DNA of 64,000 nucleotides from Actinomycetes bacterium (GTDB lineage Bacteria > Actinomycetota > Coriobacteriia > Coriobacteriales > Eggerthellaceae), in the NCBI GenBank assembly GCA_023429565.1, contig JAEZDJ010000088.1, positions 1 to 64,000 of the forward strand, written 5' to 3'. The notes under the pieces are model-generated. The model did not search any database, was not told where the DNA came from, and saw only the letters and a list, made by a program, of their open reading frames with translations. A program made the position numbers and the translations under genes. This document shows positions 55,569 through 64,000 of the stretch, in pieces. Numbering within the stretch: the stretch's first letter is position 1; each line of letters starts with the position of its first letter.

Positions 55569-56246
55569 TCAGGCCACGTTCGCCTCTTGAGACGGGCCGG
55601 TGTAGAACACGTTGCCCAACGAAACGGGGGCAAACGTTGTTTGGTTCAAGAACTGATCGGGTTTGTATGCCTGGAGCCATTCACGCAAATCGGGACGGCT
55701 GTGGGCAAGGTACGCGAACGCATCCTCCAGAATGACAGTCTCGTGAATGCTGGGATTGTCATACAGTGCCGTGCAGAGCGAGTCAACGGTTGTGCGCGTG
55801 CAGTGAACGCACCAGTCGTAGTCGCCGACATCCATCAAGACGATGGCAAAAGCGATGAGCTTGGGCTCGTCGAAACAGGGAACAAGCCGCCTCATTTGGC
55901 CCTCGGGCAGGGGCACGCCGTCACACAGCTCATCTATGCGACGAAGTGCGGCGCTGCGGACGAACAGGGGCACAGCCCCAACGGCAACCTCGATCAGCAC
56001 ATCGACGTCGTCGAGCGACGCAACGGATGCCAAGCGGGCACCCCGACCAACGGAACCATCAGCCAGGAATGCGAGCACCTCGGTCTTCCGAAGGTTCCTC
56101 ACGGCAGCACAGAGAATGGAGCCATGGAGGCCGCCAAGGGCTTTGGGGGCTTCCACGGGTTTCCCCGTTCCCCGCTCGGCCGCTTCGAGCCTCTCGAGCA
56201 GCGAGGTACTCTTCCATACGGTCATCTCAGTCATCGTAGCCTTCAT
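55569..56246 (-). CDS. hypothetical protein upstream of acs (HEAT-like helical repeats)
   Basis: The 225-residue soluble protein has no signal peptide or membrane segment. It is mostly alpha-helical, with repeated units such as LFVRSAALRRIDELCDGVPLPE. It ends SLGNVFYTGPSQEANVA. The start at 56246 follows AAAGGAGGAAGATC. It lies 35 bases before acs and probably shares its transcript. I do not recognise the family; a regulator or partner of acetate activation would fit the context. Confidence 0.55.
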   Translation of the reverse strand: MKATMTEMTVWKSTSLLERLEAAERGTGKPVEAPKALGGLHGSILCAAVRNLRKTEVLAFLADGSVGRGARLASVASLDDVDVLIEVAVGAVPLFVRSAALRRIDELCDGVPLPEGQMRRLVPCFDEPKLIAFAIVLMDVGDYDWCVHCTRTTVDSLCTALYDNPSIHETVILEDAFAYLAHSRPDLREWLQAYKPDQFLNQTTFAPVSLGNVFYTGPSQEANVA

Positions 56247-56476
56247 GATCTTCCTCCTTTGCAATCTTGCCTCTGCGTCTTCCTTGATTGCGGCCCACGG
56301 GGCCGCATCCTTCCGCCCGCGGGTCTCATTTCCTCTTGGGCGTGAAGCAATCATGGGGTTTGCAACGATTACAAGGTCAACGGGCAGGAAGATTACCGCC
56401 CTCCGACCGGCAGGCAGCAGCCCGCGAGCGGTGCAACATATCGGAGAAATCTAAGATTTTGTCTGAAATTGAGCGA

Positions 56477-58321
56477 TTAGTGCCTTGGTGGACGCTTCCC
56501 CGGAACGGTGCCTCTCTGCTTTTTCGGGCGGATGAGGCACAGGGGGTCGTAGCCGACAAGATCCATGCGTCCAACCTTGCGGAGCGCCTCAACCACAAGA
56601 TCGCGGTTCTTCGGGTCACGGTACTGGATAAGCGCACGTTGCAGAGCCTTCTCGTGTGCGTTTCGAGGAATGTAGACAGACTTCATCGTGCGGGGGTCAA
56701 CACCCGTGTAGTACATGACCGTGGACATGGTGGAGGGAGTGGGATAGAAATCCTGCACCTGTTCCGGCATATAGCCTAAATCACGGCAGTATTCAGCAAG
56801 CTCCACAGCCTCCGTCAGCGTGGAGCCCGGATGGGAGGACATCAGGTACGGCACCAGGTACTGCTTTTTGCCCAGTTCATCGTTGGCACGTTCGTATGCC
56901 TTGGCGAAATGGCGATACACTTCGTTTTTCGGCTTGCCCATAATTGCCAGCACCGCATCGGAAACGTGCTCGGGAGCAACTTTCAGCTGTCCGCTCACAT
57001 GATGCTCGCATAATTCATGGATGAACGCTTCTCCGTGATCCGCTTCAGCCAGCACATAGTCGAATCGGATGCCCGAGCGCACGAACACTTTCTTGACGCC
57101 CGGCAATTCCCGCAGCGAGCGAAGGAGGGACAGGTAGTCACCGTGGTCGACGTCAAGCTGCCTGCACGGCTGAGGAGCCAGGCACCTCCTGTTTTGGCAC
57201 GCGCCGCGTTTGACCTGATTGGCGCAGGCTGGCGTGCGAAAATTTGCGGTTGGGCCACCGACGTCGTGAATGTATCCCTTGAAATCCCGGTCCGCGACAA
57301 TCAGTTCCGCCTCGTGAAGCAGTGACTCATGGCTGCGCGACTGCACAATGCGTCCCTGGTGAAACGTCAAAGCGCAGAACGAACACTCACCGAAGCATCC
57401 GCGACTGCTCGTCAGGCTGAACCGCACTTCCAATATCGCGGGCACACCGCCATCCTTTTCGTACATCGGATGATAGGTCCGCTGATACGGCAAGGCGTAC
57501 ACCGCATCCATTTCTTCCTGATCGAGAGGCTGGGCCGGTGGGTTTTGCACAACGAAACACGCATCGCCATAGGGCTCCACAAGCCTTTTTCCCACAATCG
57601 GATCAGAGTTGCGATACTGGACGGCAAAACTTTCCGCATAGCGCATGCGATTGGCCTTGAGTTCGTCAAACGAAGGAAGCACTTCCGCATCGTAGACATG
57701 TTCCAAGGATGAGGCTCGATACACCGTGCCGTCAATGAACGTGACGTCCTCTATGGCAAGTCCGCTGTCCAAGGCGTCCGCTATGTCCACGATCGAGCGT
57801 TCGCCCATGCCATATGACACCAGATCGGCCCCCGAGTCAAGCAAGATGGATCGCTTCAGCTTGTCGGCCCAGTAGTCGTAATGGGCCAAGCGTCTCAGGC
57901 TCGCCTCTATGCCGCCCAAGACGATGGCAGAATGTTTGTAAGTGCGTCTGATCAGGTTACTGTACACCACTGCCGCACGGTTTGGCCGCTTTCCCGCAAG
58001 GCCCCCGGGCGTGTAGGCATCGCTTCTTCTCCGTCGCTTGGACACCGTGTAGTGGTTCACCATCGAATCCATATTGCCGGCAGACACGAGGAATCCCAAA
58101 CGGGGCTCGCCGAACACCGCAATGCTCTCATCGTTGGTCCAGTCAGGTTGAGCGATCATGCCCACACGGTAGCCCTTGGCTTCAAGCAGGCGCGTGATGA
58201 TGGCGTGGCCGAAGGAAGGGTGATCCACATACGCGTCGCCCGACACGTACACAAAGTCAACCTGATCCCAACCCCGGTCAATCATCTCCTGACGAGTGAC
58301 CGGCAAAAATCCACGATCCAT
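56477..58321 (-). CDS. YgiQ-family radical SAM protein
   Basis: The 614-residue protein has the radical SAM cluster RGCFGECSFCALTFHQG near residue 310, an N-terminal region with VYVSGDAYVDHPSFG and GMIAQPDW typical of YgiQ, and a Cys-rich insertion NQVKRGACQNRRCLAPQPC. The C-terminal part contains FYPTPSTMSTVMYYTG. The ATG at 58321 follows TGAGGAC, rather than GTG at 58333. YgiQ proteins have no firmly established reaction. It stands alone between acs and a membrane protein gene. Confidence 0.9.
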   Translation of the reverse strand: MDRGFLPVTRQEMIDRGWDQVDFVYVSGDAYVDHPSFGHAIITRLLEAKGYRVGMIAQPDWTNDESIAVFGEPRLGFLVSAGNMDSMVNHYTVSKRRRRSDAYTPGGLAGKRPNRAAVVYSNLIRRTYKHSAIVLGGIEASLRRLAHYDYWADKLKRSILLDSGADLVSYGMGERSIVDIADALDSGLAIEDVTFIDGTVYRASSLEHVYDAEVLPSFDELKANRMRYAESFAVQYRNSDPIVGKRLVEPYGDACFVVQNPPAQPLDQEEMDAVYALPYQRTYHPMYEKDGGVPAILEVRFSLTSSRGCFGECSFCALTFHQGRIVQSRSHESLLHEAELIVADRDFKGYIHDVGGPTANFRTPACANQVKRGACQNRRCLAPQPCRQLDVDHGDYLSLLRSLRELPGVKKVFVRSGIRFDYVLAEADHGEAFIHELCEHHVSGQLKVAPEHVSDAVLAIMGKPKNEVYRHFAKAYERANDELGKKQYLVPYLMSSHPGSTLTEAVELAEYCRDLGYMPEQVQDFYPTPSTMSTVMYYTGVDPRTMKSVYIPRNAHEKALQRALIQYRDPKNRDLVVEALRKVGRMDLVGYDPLCLIRPKKQRGTVPGKRPPRH

Positions 58322-58589
58322 GAAAGTCCTCACACGGTGCGCCAGCTTCTACTCCGATGAGCATAGCACACCGCACAGAACGCTCCGCCTCGCCCGACAA
58401 GATCATGCACCATCAGCAGACGCGGCACAAGCCAGCAGCCAGAAGTCAAAGGGATCATCCATGCCAGCAATCAAGCGCCGACGCCTCTTGTGGGCGCCTC
58501 TCGCAATCAGACAGAACGGGCAGGCGCGAGGAGGGGAAGAGCCAGCCGATGAAGCTCAGGGATGGATCCGCGACAATGCCCGAAGATCA

Positions 58590-59507
58590 TCAGCCTTGCG
58601 TAGGCGGCTGCTGATGGGGCGGCAGGGGCCTGAGTTCGAACGGCATGGGATCGTCCTGGCCGCGCCATGCCGGGACGTCGAACTGCCGGGTCCAATAGCC
58701 CAACGCGCGCGCCGTCATCATCTCTATGAACACCCCCATGACGGCCGAGGCAAAAGCAACGAGCAACGCAAGCACAACCATCACCGCGATAGCGGCAAGA
58801 ACCGCGCCAACCATAGCGCCGTCAAATTGCCCCATGTTGATGCCCATGGAGCCGCCAAACACAAAGAATCCCACAGCAACCCCGATAAACACCACCACCA
58901 AAACCAACGTGAGAACAGCCACGGACAACACGAGAGACAGCAGTACGGCCATGCCAAAGATTCGGAGGATGCCGCCGAAGTCATGACGCATCATGGCCCA
59001 CATCTTGCTGAACTGAAATCCAGCAGACAGACGATCATAGATGCTCATGCGCATGGTGCCGACCCAGAAGAAAAACGTCGCAAAGAAATACGCTGCGATG
59101 GAGAGGGCGAAAAAGGCCAACCCCGCCAATCCGGAAACGAGGCCAAAGGAAAAGGGAAGGAACCCGCTGCTGTGGCTATACCAGCTCAAGCTCCCGAAGC
59201 CGACGCCGGTCACAATGCTTCCCACAAGCTCGACGACCCAAGGTATCAAGGCGCAAACGAAAATGATCACCAGTGCGAAGAATCCACGCCTGTACAGTTT
59301 GCCGTCGTCATTGCCAAACACACGCTCTGGCAAGGGAGCATGCACGCCCCAAGCCAAGTCCCTCGCCCAACCAAAAACATATCCGTAGACGACAATCGCT
59401 CCAAAGACGGGAATGAGGCTCACCAAGGAAAGCAGGAGCACTTTGCCAAACCATCCCGGGGAGTTTTTAATATCGTTCCACGCCGCATTGAAGTACCCTG
59501 ACTGCAT
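58590..59507 (-). CDS. DUF4013 multi-pass membrane protein
   Basis: The 305-residue protein has about six helices arranged as in DUF4013 proteins, with the N-terminal FNAAWNDIKNSPGWFGKVLLL and a soluble proline-rich tail PFELRPLPPHQQPPTQG. Function is unknown; the family is thought to be envelope related. The ATG follows GAGGGAAGATAG. A perfect palindrome at 59525 lies just upstream of the start. Confidence 0.8.
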   Translation of the reverse strand: MQSGYFNAAWNDIKNSPGWFGKVLLLSLVSLIPVFGAIVVYGYVFGWARDLAWGVHAPLPERVFGNDDGKLYRRGFFALVIIFVCALIPWVVELVGSIVTGVGFGSLSWYSHSSGFLPFSFGLVSGLAGLAFFALSIAAYFFATFFFWVGTMRMSIYDRLSAGFQFSKMWAMMRHDFGGILRIFGMAVLLSLVLSVAVLTLVLVVVFIGVAVGFFVFGGSMGINMGQFDGAMVGAVLAAIAVMVVLALLVAFASAVMGVFIEMMTARALGYWTRQFDVPAWRGQDDPMPFELRPLPPHQQPPTQG

Positions 59508-59524
59508 CTATCTTCCCTCCGTCT

Positions 59525-59550
59525 CGCGTATAGTGCGTTTACTATACGCG
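59525..59550. promoter_or_regulatory. 10-base palindrome upstream of the DUF4013 gene
   Basis: CGCGTATAGT (59525-59534) and its exact complement (59541-59550) with a GCGTTT centre. It is 18 bases before the start codon and could be an operator, for example for a GntR/YtrA-type regulator. Confidence 0.4.
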
Positions 59551-59833
59551 CGCTGCCACCTGCCATTACCCAATCGTTGCCATACCGTCAGCAGAATTAC
59601 GAACCCCGCTTCGAGGACATTTTGGCCAGCAGCTCACTTCCCTGGCAAGCAGGCATGACGGAACCGTCAATCATGCTCCAAACCGACCTTCCTCCGAACA
59701 GGCGAAGACGCTATGATCAAGAAAAGTTTTGGGGCATTCTTCCTCGAGAGGGCAAGGGCACCTCCATGTGTGCATCTGCGAGACAACAGACCCTCCCGCC
59801 TCATGCAACCTGAACGCCGGGCTGGCGCAAGCA
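59551..59833. other. intergenic region between DUF4013 and rplL, no gene recognised
   Basis: Several short frames cross it but none has family features, a good ribosome site or typical codon use. I see nothing else in it. Confidence 0.3.
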
Positions 59834-59864
59834 TAAAAAAAGACCCGCTGCAGTGCAGCGGGTC
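59834..59864 (-). terminator. intrinsic terminator of rplJ-rplL
   Basis: On the minus strand a stem GACCCGCTGCA (59864-59854) with its complement (59852-59842) is followed by TTTTTTT (59840-59834), 38 bases after the rplL stop. Confidence 0.85.
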
Positions 59865-59901
59865 CAAAACACCTTGCTGGCAAGAAGCCGATGGGGCAAA
59901 C

Positions 59902-60273
59902 TTACTTGAGGGACACGGCAGCGCCGGCACCCTCGAGCTTGGCCTTGAGTTCCTCGGCCTTGTCCTTGGCGACGCCTTCCTGGATGGCCTTGGGTGCGCT
60001 TTCCACGGCCTCCTTGGCCTCTTTCAGGCCCAAGCCCGTGATCTCACGGACAACCTTGATGACAGCGATCTTGTTGTCGCCAAAGCCCTCGAGAACCACG
60101 TCAAACTCGGTCTTCTCTTCCTCTGCAGCTGCAGCAGCCGGAGCAGCGGCAACGGCAACAGGAGCAGCGGCGGAAACGCCAAAGACGTCCTCCAGCTCCT
60201 TCACGAGTTCGGACAGCTCGAGCGCAGGCATCTCTTTCAGCGCTTCAATGATCTCTTCGCGGGTAACGGCCAT
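59902..60273 (-). CDS. rplL: ribosomal protein L7/L12
   Basis: The 123-residue protein has the N-terminal dimer domain ([21 protein letters not shown]), an Ala-rich hinge (about residues 36-52) and the factor-binding C-terminal domain ([20 protein letters not shown]). The start at 60273 follows AAGAGGTAGTAAC. It forms the stalk of the large ribosomal subunit with L10. Confidence 0.97.
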   Translation of the reverse strand: MAVTREEIIEALKEMPALELSELVKELEDVFGVSAAAPVAVAAAPAAAAAEEEKTEFDVVLEGFGDNKIAVIKVVREITGLGLKEAKEAVESAPKAIQEGVAKDKAEELKAKLEGAGAAVSLK

Positions 60274-60367
60274 GTTACTACCTCTTTCATGTTCGACGCA
60301 GACGTCACCGTCCACGTTCCTGATTCATTCTCACGCCGCCGAGGCGGCATAACGCATGGTGCCGCGC

Positions 60368-60889
60368 CTACGCGGCGTTCTTCTGATCTGCGATGGCGGC
60401 AGCGCAACGAGCGAACGCCTCCATAGGACCGTTGAGCACACGGACCGTTTTGACCAGCGGGTTGGAAATCGTGCCAAGCAGCTTGGCGATGAGCTCTTCG
60501 CGGGAAGGAAGGGAAGCGACGGTCTCGACCTGATCTGCATCGAGAAACGTCCCGTCCATCAAGCCACCCTTGATGACGAGATTCTGATTCGCCTTCGAGA
60601 ACTCCTTGAGAGCCTTGGCGGATGCGACGGGGTCACCACCGGCAAACACGAAAGCCGACGGGCCACCGAGAACGGCATCCATGCCAGGCAGGTCAAGCTC
60701 TTCGAGCGCGATGTGCATGAGCGTGTTCTTGTACACCTTCATGCTGGCATCGGCCTCGCGGATGCTGCTGCGCAGTGCGCTGACGTCCTTCACGGTCAAG
60801 CCGCGATAGTCGACGACCCACACCGCCTCGACGCCGGAAAGATCTTCCTTGATCTTGGCGAGCGTCTCTTGGTTCTGGCTATTGGGCAT
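60368..60889 (-). CDS. rplJ: ribosomal protein L10
   Basis: The 173-residue protein (MPNSQNQETLAKIK) has the L10 core VEAVWVVDYRGLTVKDVSALR and SMKVYKNTLMHIAL, and LDLPGMDAVLGGPSAFVF. The ATG at 60889 follows AGGAGG by 8 bases; a GTG further up is less likely. L10 binds L7/L12 dimers and the 23S rRNA. Its leader carries the L10 autoregulatory element. Confidence 0.96.
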   Translation of the reverse strand: MPNSQNQETLAKIKEDLSGVEAVWVVDYRGLTVKDVSALRSSIREADASMKVYKNTLMHIALEELDLPGMDAVLGGPSAFVFAGGDPVASAKALKEFSKANQNLVIKGGLMDGTFLDADQVETVASLPSREELIAKLLGTISNPLVKTVRVLNGPMEAFARCAAAIADQKNAA

Positions 60890-60950
60890 GTAGTACACCT
60901 CCTTTTCTCAAGCTCGGGTTCCGCTCGTCCGAGAGGGGAATCGTCGCTCG

Positions 60951-61108
60951 GAAAAGAAACGACCCCTGCCGTCCTTATGACAGCAGGGGTCGTCAAAGAT
61001 TCAACTTCATCGACCACCTCGGCTGGCCGCATTGCTGCGATTAAACCTTTCGGTACCTGCTGTCTTGGGCAGCGGAACAATCAACAATGTTGCTTCAAGT
61101 GAAGTAAC
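60951..61108 (-). promoter_or_regulatory. ribosomal protein L10 leader with attenuator hairpin
   Basis: On the minus strand the leader contains GTACCGAAAGGTTTAATCGC, then AATGCGGCCAGCCGAGGTGG, the conserved L10-binding region. A hairpin follows (GACGACCCCTGC at about 60994-60983 with its complement at 60969-60959) and then TTTCTTTTCC. The L10/L12 complex is known to bind this type of leader and reduce expression of its own operon. Confidence 0.85.
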
Positions 61109-61114
61109 AGGTAT

Positions 61115-61142
61115 ATTTTACCCTTGCACCCAGCCCTGTCAA
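61115..61142 (-). promoter_or_regulatory. sigma-70-type promoter of rplJ-rplL
   Basis: On the minus strand a perfect TTGACA (61142-61137), 16 bases, then TAAAAT (61120-61115). It leads directly into the L10 leader. Confidence 0.75.
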
Positions 61143-61189
61143 CAGATTTAGCTGACAAAACTCGAACTCTCGGAGGATGCCCCCTCAAA

Positions 61190-63088
61190 TCACTCTGCCG
61201 CATTGCCCCGCGAATCGGCCGTCGCGTCAGCCCGAGACGCAACATCGGCTGGCGTGCCGCCCGACAAGATCTCCTCCACAGGATTGGTCGGCTCAGCCTC
61301 CACGTAGGTGAAGGCAATGGCATCGCCCTCTTTGTAACCCACTATCTCAATGAGGCCGGGAAGGGCGAAGTCATAGATGGAACTCCCCTCCGTCAGCTTC
61401 ACGTAGAAATGGGAGTTGCCATCGACGACCGCTTGGGCGATATGGGAGATCGTGCCGTTGGCCTCCAATGCGCCCATGCTTTCCCCACTGCCCGAGACAA
61501 CCCCGTTCGTGGCAAGCAATGCCTGGTATGACTTCTGGCATTCCGCCACCGTATTGCCAATTGCCACGTTCTGATAACGTTGGATGTCGATCATGGCGAA
61601 CTGCTTCACCAGTCCCGCGTCGTCTTTCAGGGCCATGAAGTACGTAGGCTGGTTCGACACATTTATAAGCAGCGGGAATGTCGCCTGGTAGCGCAAATGC
61701 TGCACCTGCCCCTCAGCCGACTCCATCGCCGAGGCCTCCGTTGCTCCCGCGACGGAATAAAAATGCGATTCGGCCGTGCGCTGATTCACCAGCACGAAGC
61801 CGACGATGGAATTGTCCGCCGTCGCCGAAGTCACGCCCGTGTACACCCACACATCGTCGTCTTTTGCGATGTAGTTGTAACCGACGTTGCCATCGGTGCC
61901 CGGCGTGGTCTGAACCACATTCCTCTGGCCAAGCACGGAATTGAGCCAGCCATCGCTATAGGCGCCGCTCCAGTTGTATTGCTCGATCAGCAATTCGGCA
62001 GGGTACACACGATCAACCCATTGCGGAACCTCTCCGATGGCGATGTCCTGCGTTTCTCCCGTCGTGGCATCGCAGAGCACCACGCGGCTGATCGTCGTTC
62101 CGCCGAACAGACCGATCGTGCGGGTCTGCACCGGGCATATCCACCATGGATGCCCGTCCTCGTCAATCTCGAAAGACTTCTCGTCAAACATGTAGAAGGG
62201 GTACTTCAACTGAACATACCGATCGATGTTGCGCGCCAAAGGCTCGGACTCGGAATAGTGGATGGGCTGGTCTCCCAAGGTCACAATTTCGGCATCCTGC
62301 GTGGTCATGTCGACGAGCGCATACGCCGGAATGCCTTCATCGCGGTTGGTGAACCACTTGAACAGATCGGCGTACGCCAGCGGGCTCACGCGCACCGGGG
62401 ATCCCTGAAAGTTGATCTGGCTGTACAGCGGAGATATCTCGAATTGGCTGACATACTCAGGAATGGATCCCATCTCTCGGTTGCCCAAGAGAACAGCCGA
62501 ATCGCGATCGATGACGGGAATCTCCGAATAGTTGACCTCTTTGATGTCGCTGGCAAAATCAAGCGTGTCGGTCTTGAGAACGTTCGCGTATCTCTCGGCA
62601 TTTCCCGGAAATATCGAGAGAGACGCTACGGCGCCGAGCATGCCAACAACAACAACGGCAACAGGAAGGTACGAAGCCCATTTGAATGCCCGCGCCTTGC
62701 CGGGATTTGCTTCAATCTTAGCCGTCCCCGAACCATAACGGCGGGATTTGCTCCAAAGCACAAGGAACAGCGGAAGGAGAATGAAGACCGCAACGAACAC
62801 CCATGTGTCACTGCTGTGGATGTTGATAGGCGGATGGAACCACCAATATGCGCCAGCGCCGATGAGGAGAATCACAATCGCAGCAATGACAAGGGCTTTC
62901 TTGCCCCATGTAGCCATTCGGTCAGCAAATGATCCCTCGACATTGAAATGGGGAGACTTCCCGCCTCCATCGCGGCCACCTGCTGAGCTGGCGTTGCCTG
63001 AACCCCCGAACGCTCCATCAGCATTGACGCCCGACTGCCGCAGCGCTTCGAGCAAAGAATCGAAACCGGATGTCTGTTTCACTGGCAT
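61190..63088 (-). CDS. large membrane protein with extracytoplasmic domain, unknown function
   Basis: The 632-residue protein has a Gly/Ser-rich N-terminal region (about residues 20-45), then three hydrophobic helices (about 64-82, 92-111 and 138-160). A large soluble domain of about 460 residues follows, probably outside the membrane. It contains DRDSAVLLGNREMGSIPEYV and HPWWICPVQTRT. AGGGAAGGG precedes the ATG. I do not recognise a named family. It lies between rplJ-rplL and aconitase but is probably its own transcription unit. Confidence 0.7.
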   Translation of the reverse strand: MPVKQTSGFDSLLEALRQSGVNADGAFGGSGNASSAGGRDGGGKSPHFNVEGSFADRMATWGKKALVIAAIVILLIGAGAYWWFHPPINIHSSDTWVFVAVFILLPLFLVLWSKSRRYGSGTAKIEANPGKARAFKWASYLPVAVVVVGMLGAVASLSIFPGNAERYANVLKTDTLDFASDIKEVNYSEIPVIDRDSAVLLGNREMGSIPEYVSQFEISPLYSQINFQGSPVRVSPLAYADLFKWFTNRDEGIPAYALVDMTTQDAEIVTLGDQPIHYSESEPLARNIDRYVQLKYPFYMFDEKSFEIDEDGHPWWICPVQTRTIGLFGGTTISRVVLCDATTGETQDIAIGEVPQWVDRVYPAELLIEQYNWSGAYSDGWLNSVLGQRNVVQTTPGTDGNVGYNYIAKDDDVWVYTGVTSATADNSIVGFVLVNQRTAESHFYSVAGATEASAMESAEGQVQHLRYQATFPLLINVSNQPTYFMALKDDAGLVKQFAMIDIQRYQNVAIGNTVAECQKSYQALLATNGVVSGSGESMGALEANGTISHIAQAVVDGNSHFYVKLTEGSSIYDFALPGLIEIVGYKEGDAIAFTYVEAEPTNPVEEILSGGTPADVASRADATADSRGNAAE

Positions 63089-63135
63089 CCCTTCCCTATG
63101 AAAGCCTTACATAAAATATCTATCATACCCGAAGA

Positions 63136-63164
63136 GAGCCCAGCCTCCCACTGCAGCTGGGCTC
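63136..63164 (-). terminator. hairpin after aconitase
   Basis: A 9-base perfect stem (GAGCCCAGC at 63136-63144 and its complement at 63156-63164), 15 bases after the acnA stop. No long T run. Confidence 0.5.
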
Positions 63165-63179
63165 CCCGTTGCCTCAAGT

Positions 63180-64000
63180 TTACAAAAGGTTCCTCACAAC
63201 ATAGGGCAGAATGCCGCCATGCTCGTAGTAGCGACCCTCGGTTGGGGTGTCGATACGCACAATCGCCTCAAAGGAGCTCGTCGCACCAGAAGGCTTGGCC
63301 GCTTGCACCGACACGATACCCGGGCTGGGCAATCCTTGAGAGAAATCAATCGGAGCCACGGTGATCTCTTCGGTTCCATCCAGTCCGAGCGTCTCGACAT
63401 TCTGCCCGTCAAGGAATTGGAGGGGAAGAACGCCCATGCCGATCAGGTTGGACCGATGAATGCGCTCAAAGCTTTCCGCAAACGCCACGCGAACGCCAAG
63501 CAGCAGGGGACCCTTTGCCGCCCAGTCGCGTGACGAACCACTTCCATACATCTTCCCCGCAAGCACAGCAAGCGGAACGCCTGCCTCAGCGTAGTGCTGG
63601 GAGGCATCGAAAACGCTGGTGAGAGTTCCGTCCAGAAGATCGCGCGTCCAGCAGCCCCGTTTCCCCTCAGCAAGCTTGTTCTGAAGTTTGACATTGGCGA
63701 ACGTGCCTCGCATCATGACTTCATGGTTGCCGCGCCGGGCACCATACGTGTTGAAGAACTCCTCGATGACGCCGCGCTCACGCAAATAAGCGGCAGCGGG
63801 CGAATCGGAAGCGATAGAGCCCGCAGGGCTGATGTGGTCCGTCGTGATGAAATCGCCCAGGTCGACGAGGACACGGGCATCCTTGATGGGCTCAACGGCA
63901 CCAGGCTGCATTTCCATGCCGTCAAAATAGGGAGCCCGACGCACGTAGGTCGATGCCTCATCCCATTTGAAAGTGGCGCTCGGATCGACCGTGATAGCCT
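63180..64000 (-). CDS. acnA: aconitate hydratase (partial, 5' part outside window)
   Basis: The visible 273 residues are the C-terminal part of AcnA: LVDLGDFITTDHISPAGSI, then GARRGNHEVMMRGTF, AGKMYGSGSSRDWAAKGP with the active-site Ser/Arg of the swivel domain, and SFERIHRSNLIGMGVLPLQF. Aconitase interconverts citrate and isocitrate. The Fe-S cysteines lie in the missing N-terminal part. The 3' end is intact. Confidence 0.95.
   Translation of the reverse strand, partial: AITVDPSATFKWDEASTYVRRAPYFDGMEMQPGAVEPIKDARVLVDLGDFITTDHISPAGSIASDSPAAAYLRERGVIEEFFNTYGARRGNHEVMMRGTFANVKLQNKLAEGKRGCWTRDLLDGTLTSVFDASQHYAEAGVPLAVLAGKMYGSGSSRDWAAKGPLLLGVRVAFAESFERIHRSNLIGMGVLPLQFLDGQNVETLGLDGTEEITVAPIDFSQGLPSPGIVSVQAAKPSGATSSFEAIVRIDTPTEGRYYEHGGILPYVVRNLL

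Noticed and set aside
58296..59501. 401-codon plus-strand frame over the DUF4013 gene
   Set aside because: Antisense shadow; the His/Lys-rich translation is a composition effect of the hydrophobic gene on the other strand.
59577..59813. Possible 78-codon gene between DUF4013 and rplL
   Set aside because: No ribosome site, no recognisable features, and it runs through the region up to the rplL terminator.

Overview
The window looks like a chromosomal segment of an anaerobic, GC-rich actinomycete of the class Coriobacteriia, most likely family Eggerthellaceae. The reasons are Tat-exported FAD reductases with a lipobox, LuxR regulators with about twelve membrane helices, a Tat-exported molybdopterin oxidoreductase with a ferredoxin and a DmsC-type anchor, a T-box-controlled trp operon and a Cys-type formate dehydrogenase. 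Genus and species cannot be fixed from the sequence alone. I see no tRNA, rRNA, CRISPR array, insertion sequence or prophage.

Layout. 1-2733: a LysR regulator cut by the window edge, divergent from a Tat flavoprotein reductase. 2841-9900: the complete trpEGDCFBA operon on the minus strand, led by a T-box whose specifier reads UGG (Trp). 10130-12132: a bacterial release-factor-like protein and a ZIP metal transporter. 12372-14025: a decayed ABC exporter. 14316-15569: an AT-rich pair of genes (a small membrane protein and a secreted protein) that looks acquired. 15737-17002: metA with a long leader that contains a Met-rich reading frame and competing hairpins.

17342-35603 is a redox island. 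It holds a Tat flavoprotein facing a membrane LuxR regulator; a minus-strand train of nine genes (membrane LuxR, LysR/LuxR hybrid, helicase-like protein without Walker A, winged-helix-like protein, TorD chaperone, NapG-like, NapH-like, polyferredoxin, U32-like protein); and, divergent from that train, a three-gene molybdopterin oxidoreductase complex. The regulators probably sense a respiratory substrate, TorD probably matures the Mo enzyme, and the NapGH-like pair and the DmsC-type anchor would link it to menaquinol. The enzyme resembles the group that includes the catechol dehydroxylases of gut Eggerthellaceae; its substrate is unknown.

35719-40506: a PAS-GGDEF protein, an aldehyde dehydrogenase, a small NAD(P)-binding protein and a DUF2130 protein. 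40668-45718: a five-gene nickel/peptide ABC importer. 45941-50495: a formate dehydrogenase with an unusual NuoF-tail/GltD-like partner. 50667-53274: uracil permease and a divergent MerR regulator. 53542-59507: acetyl-CoA synthetase with a companion protein, a YgiQ-type radical SAM protein and a DUF4013 membrane protein. 59902-61142: rplJ-rplL with an L10 leader. 61190-64000: a large membrane protein and the C-terminal part of aconitase.

Gene starts were chosen from Shine-Dalgarno sequences, overlaps with the upstream gene and family N-termini. Many differ from the longest open frame.
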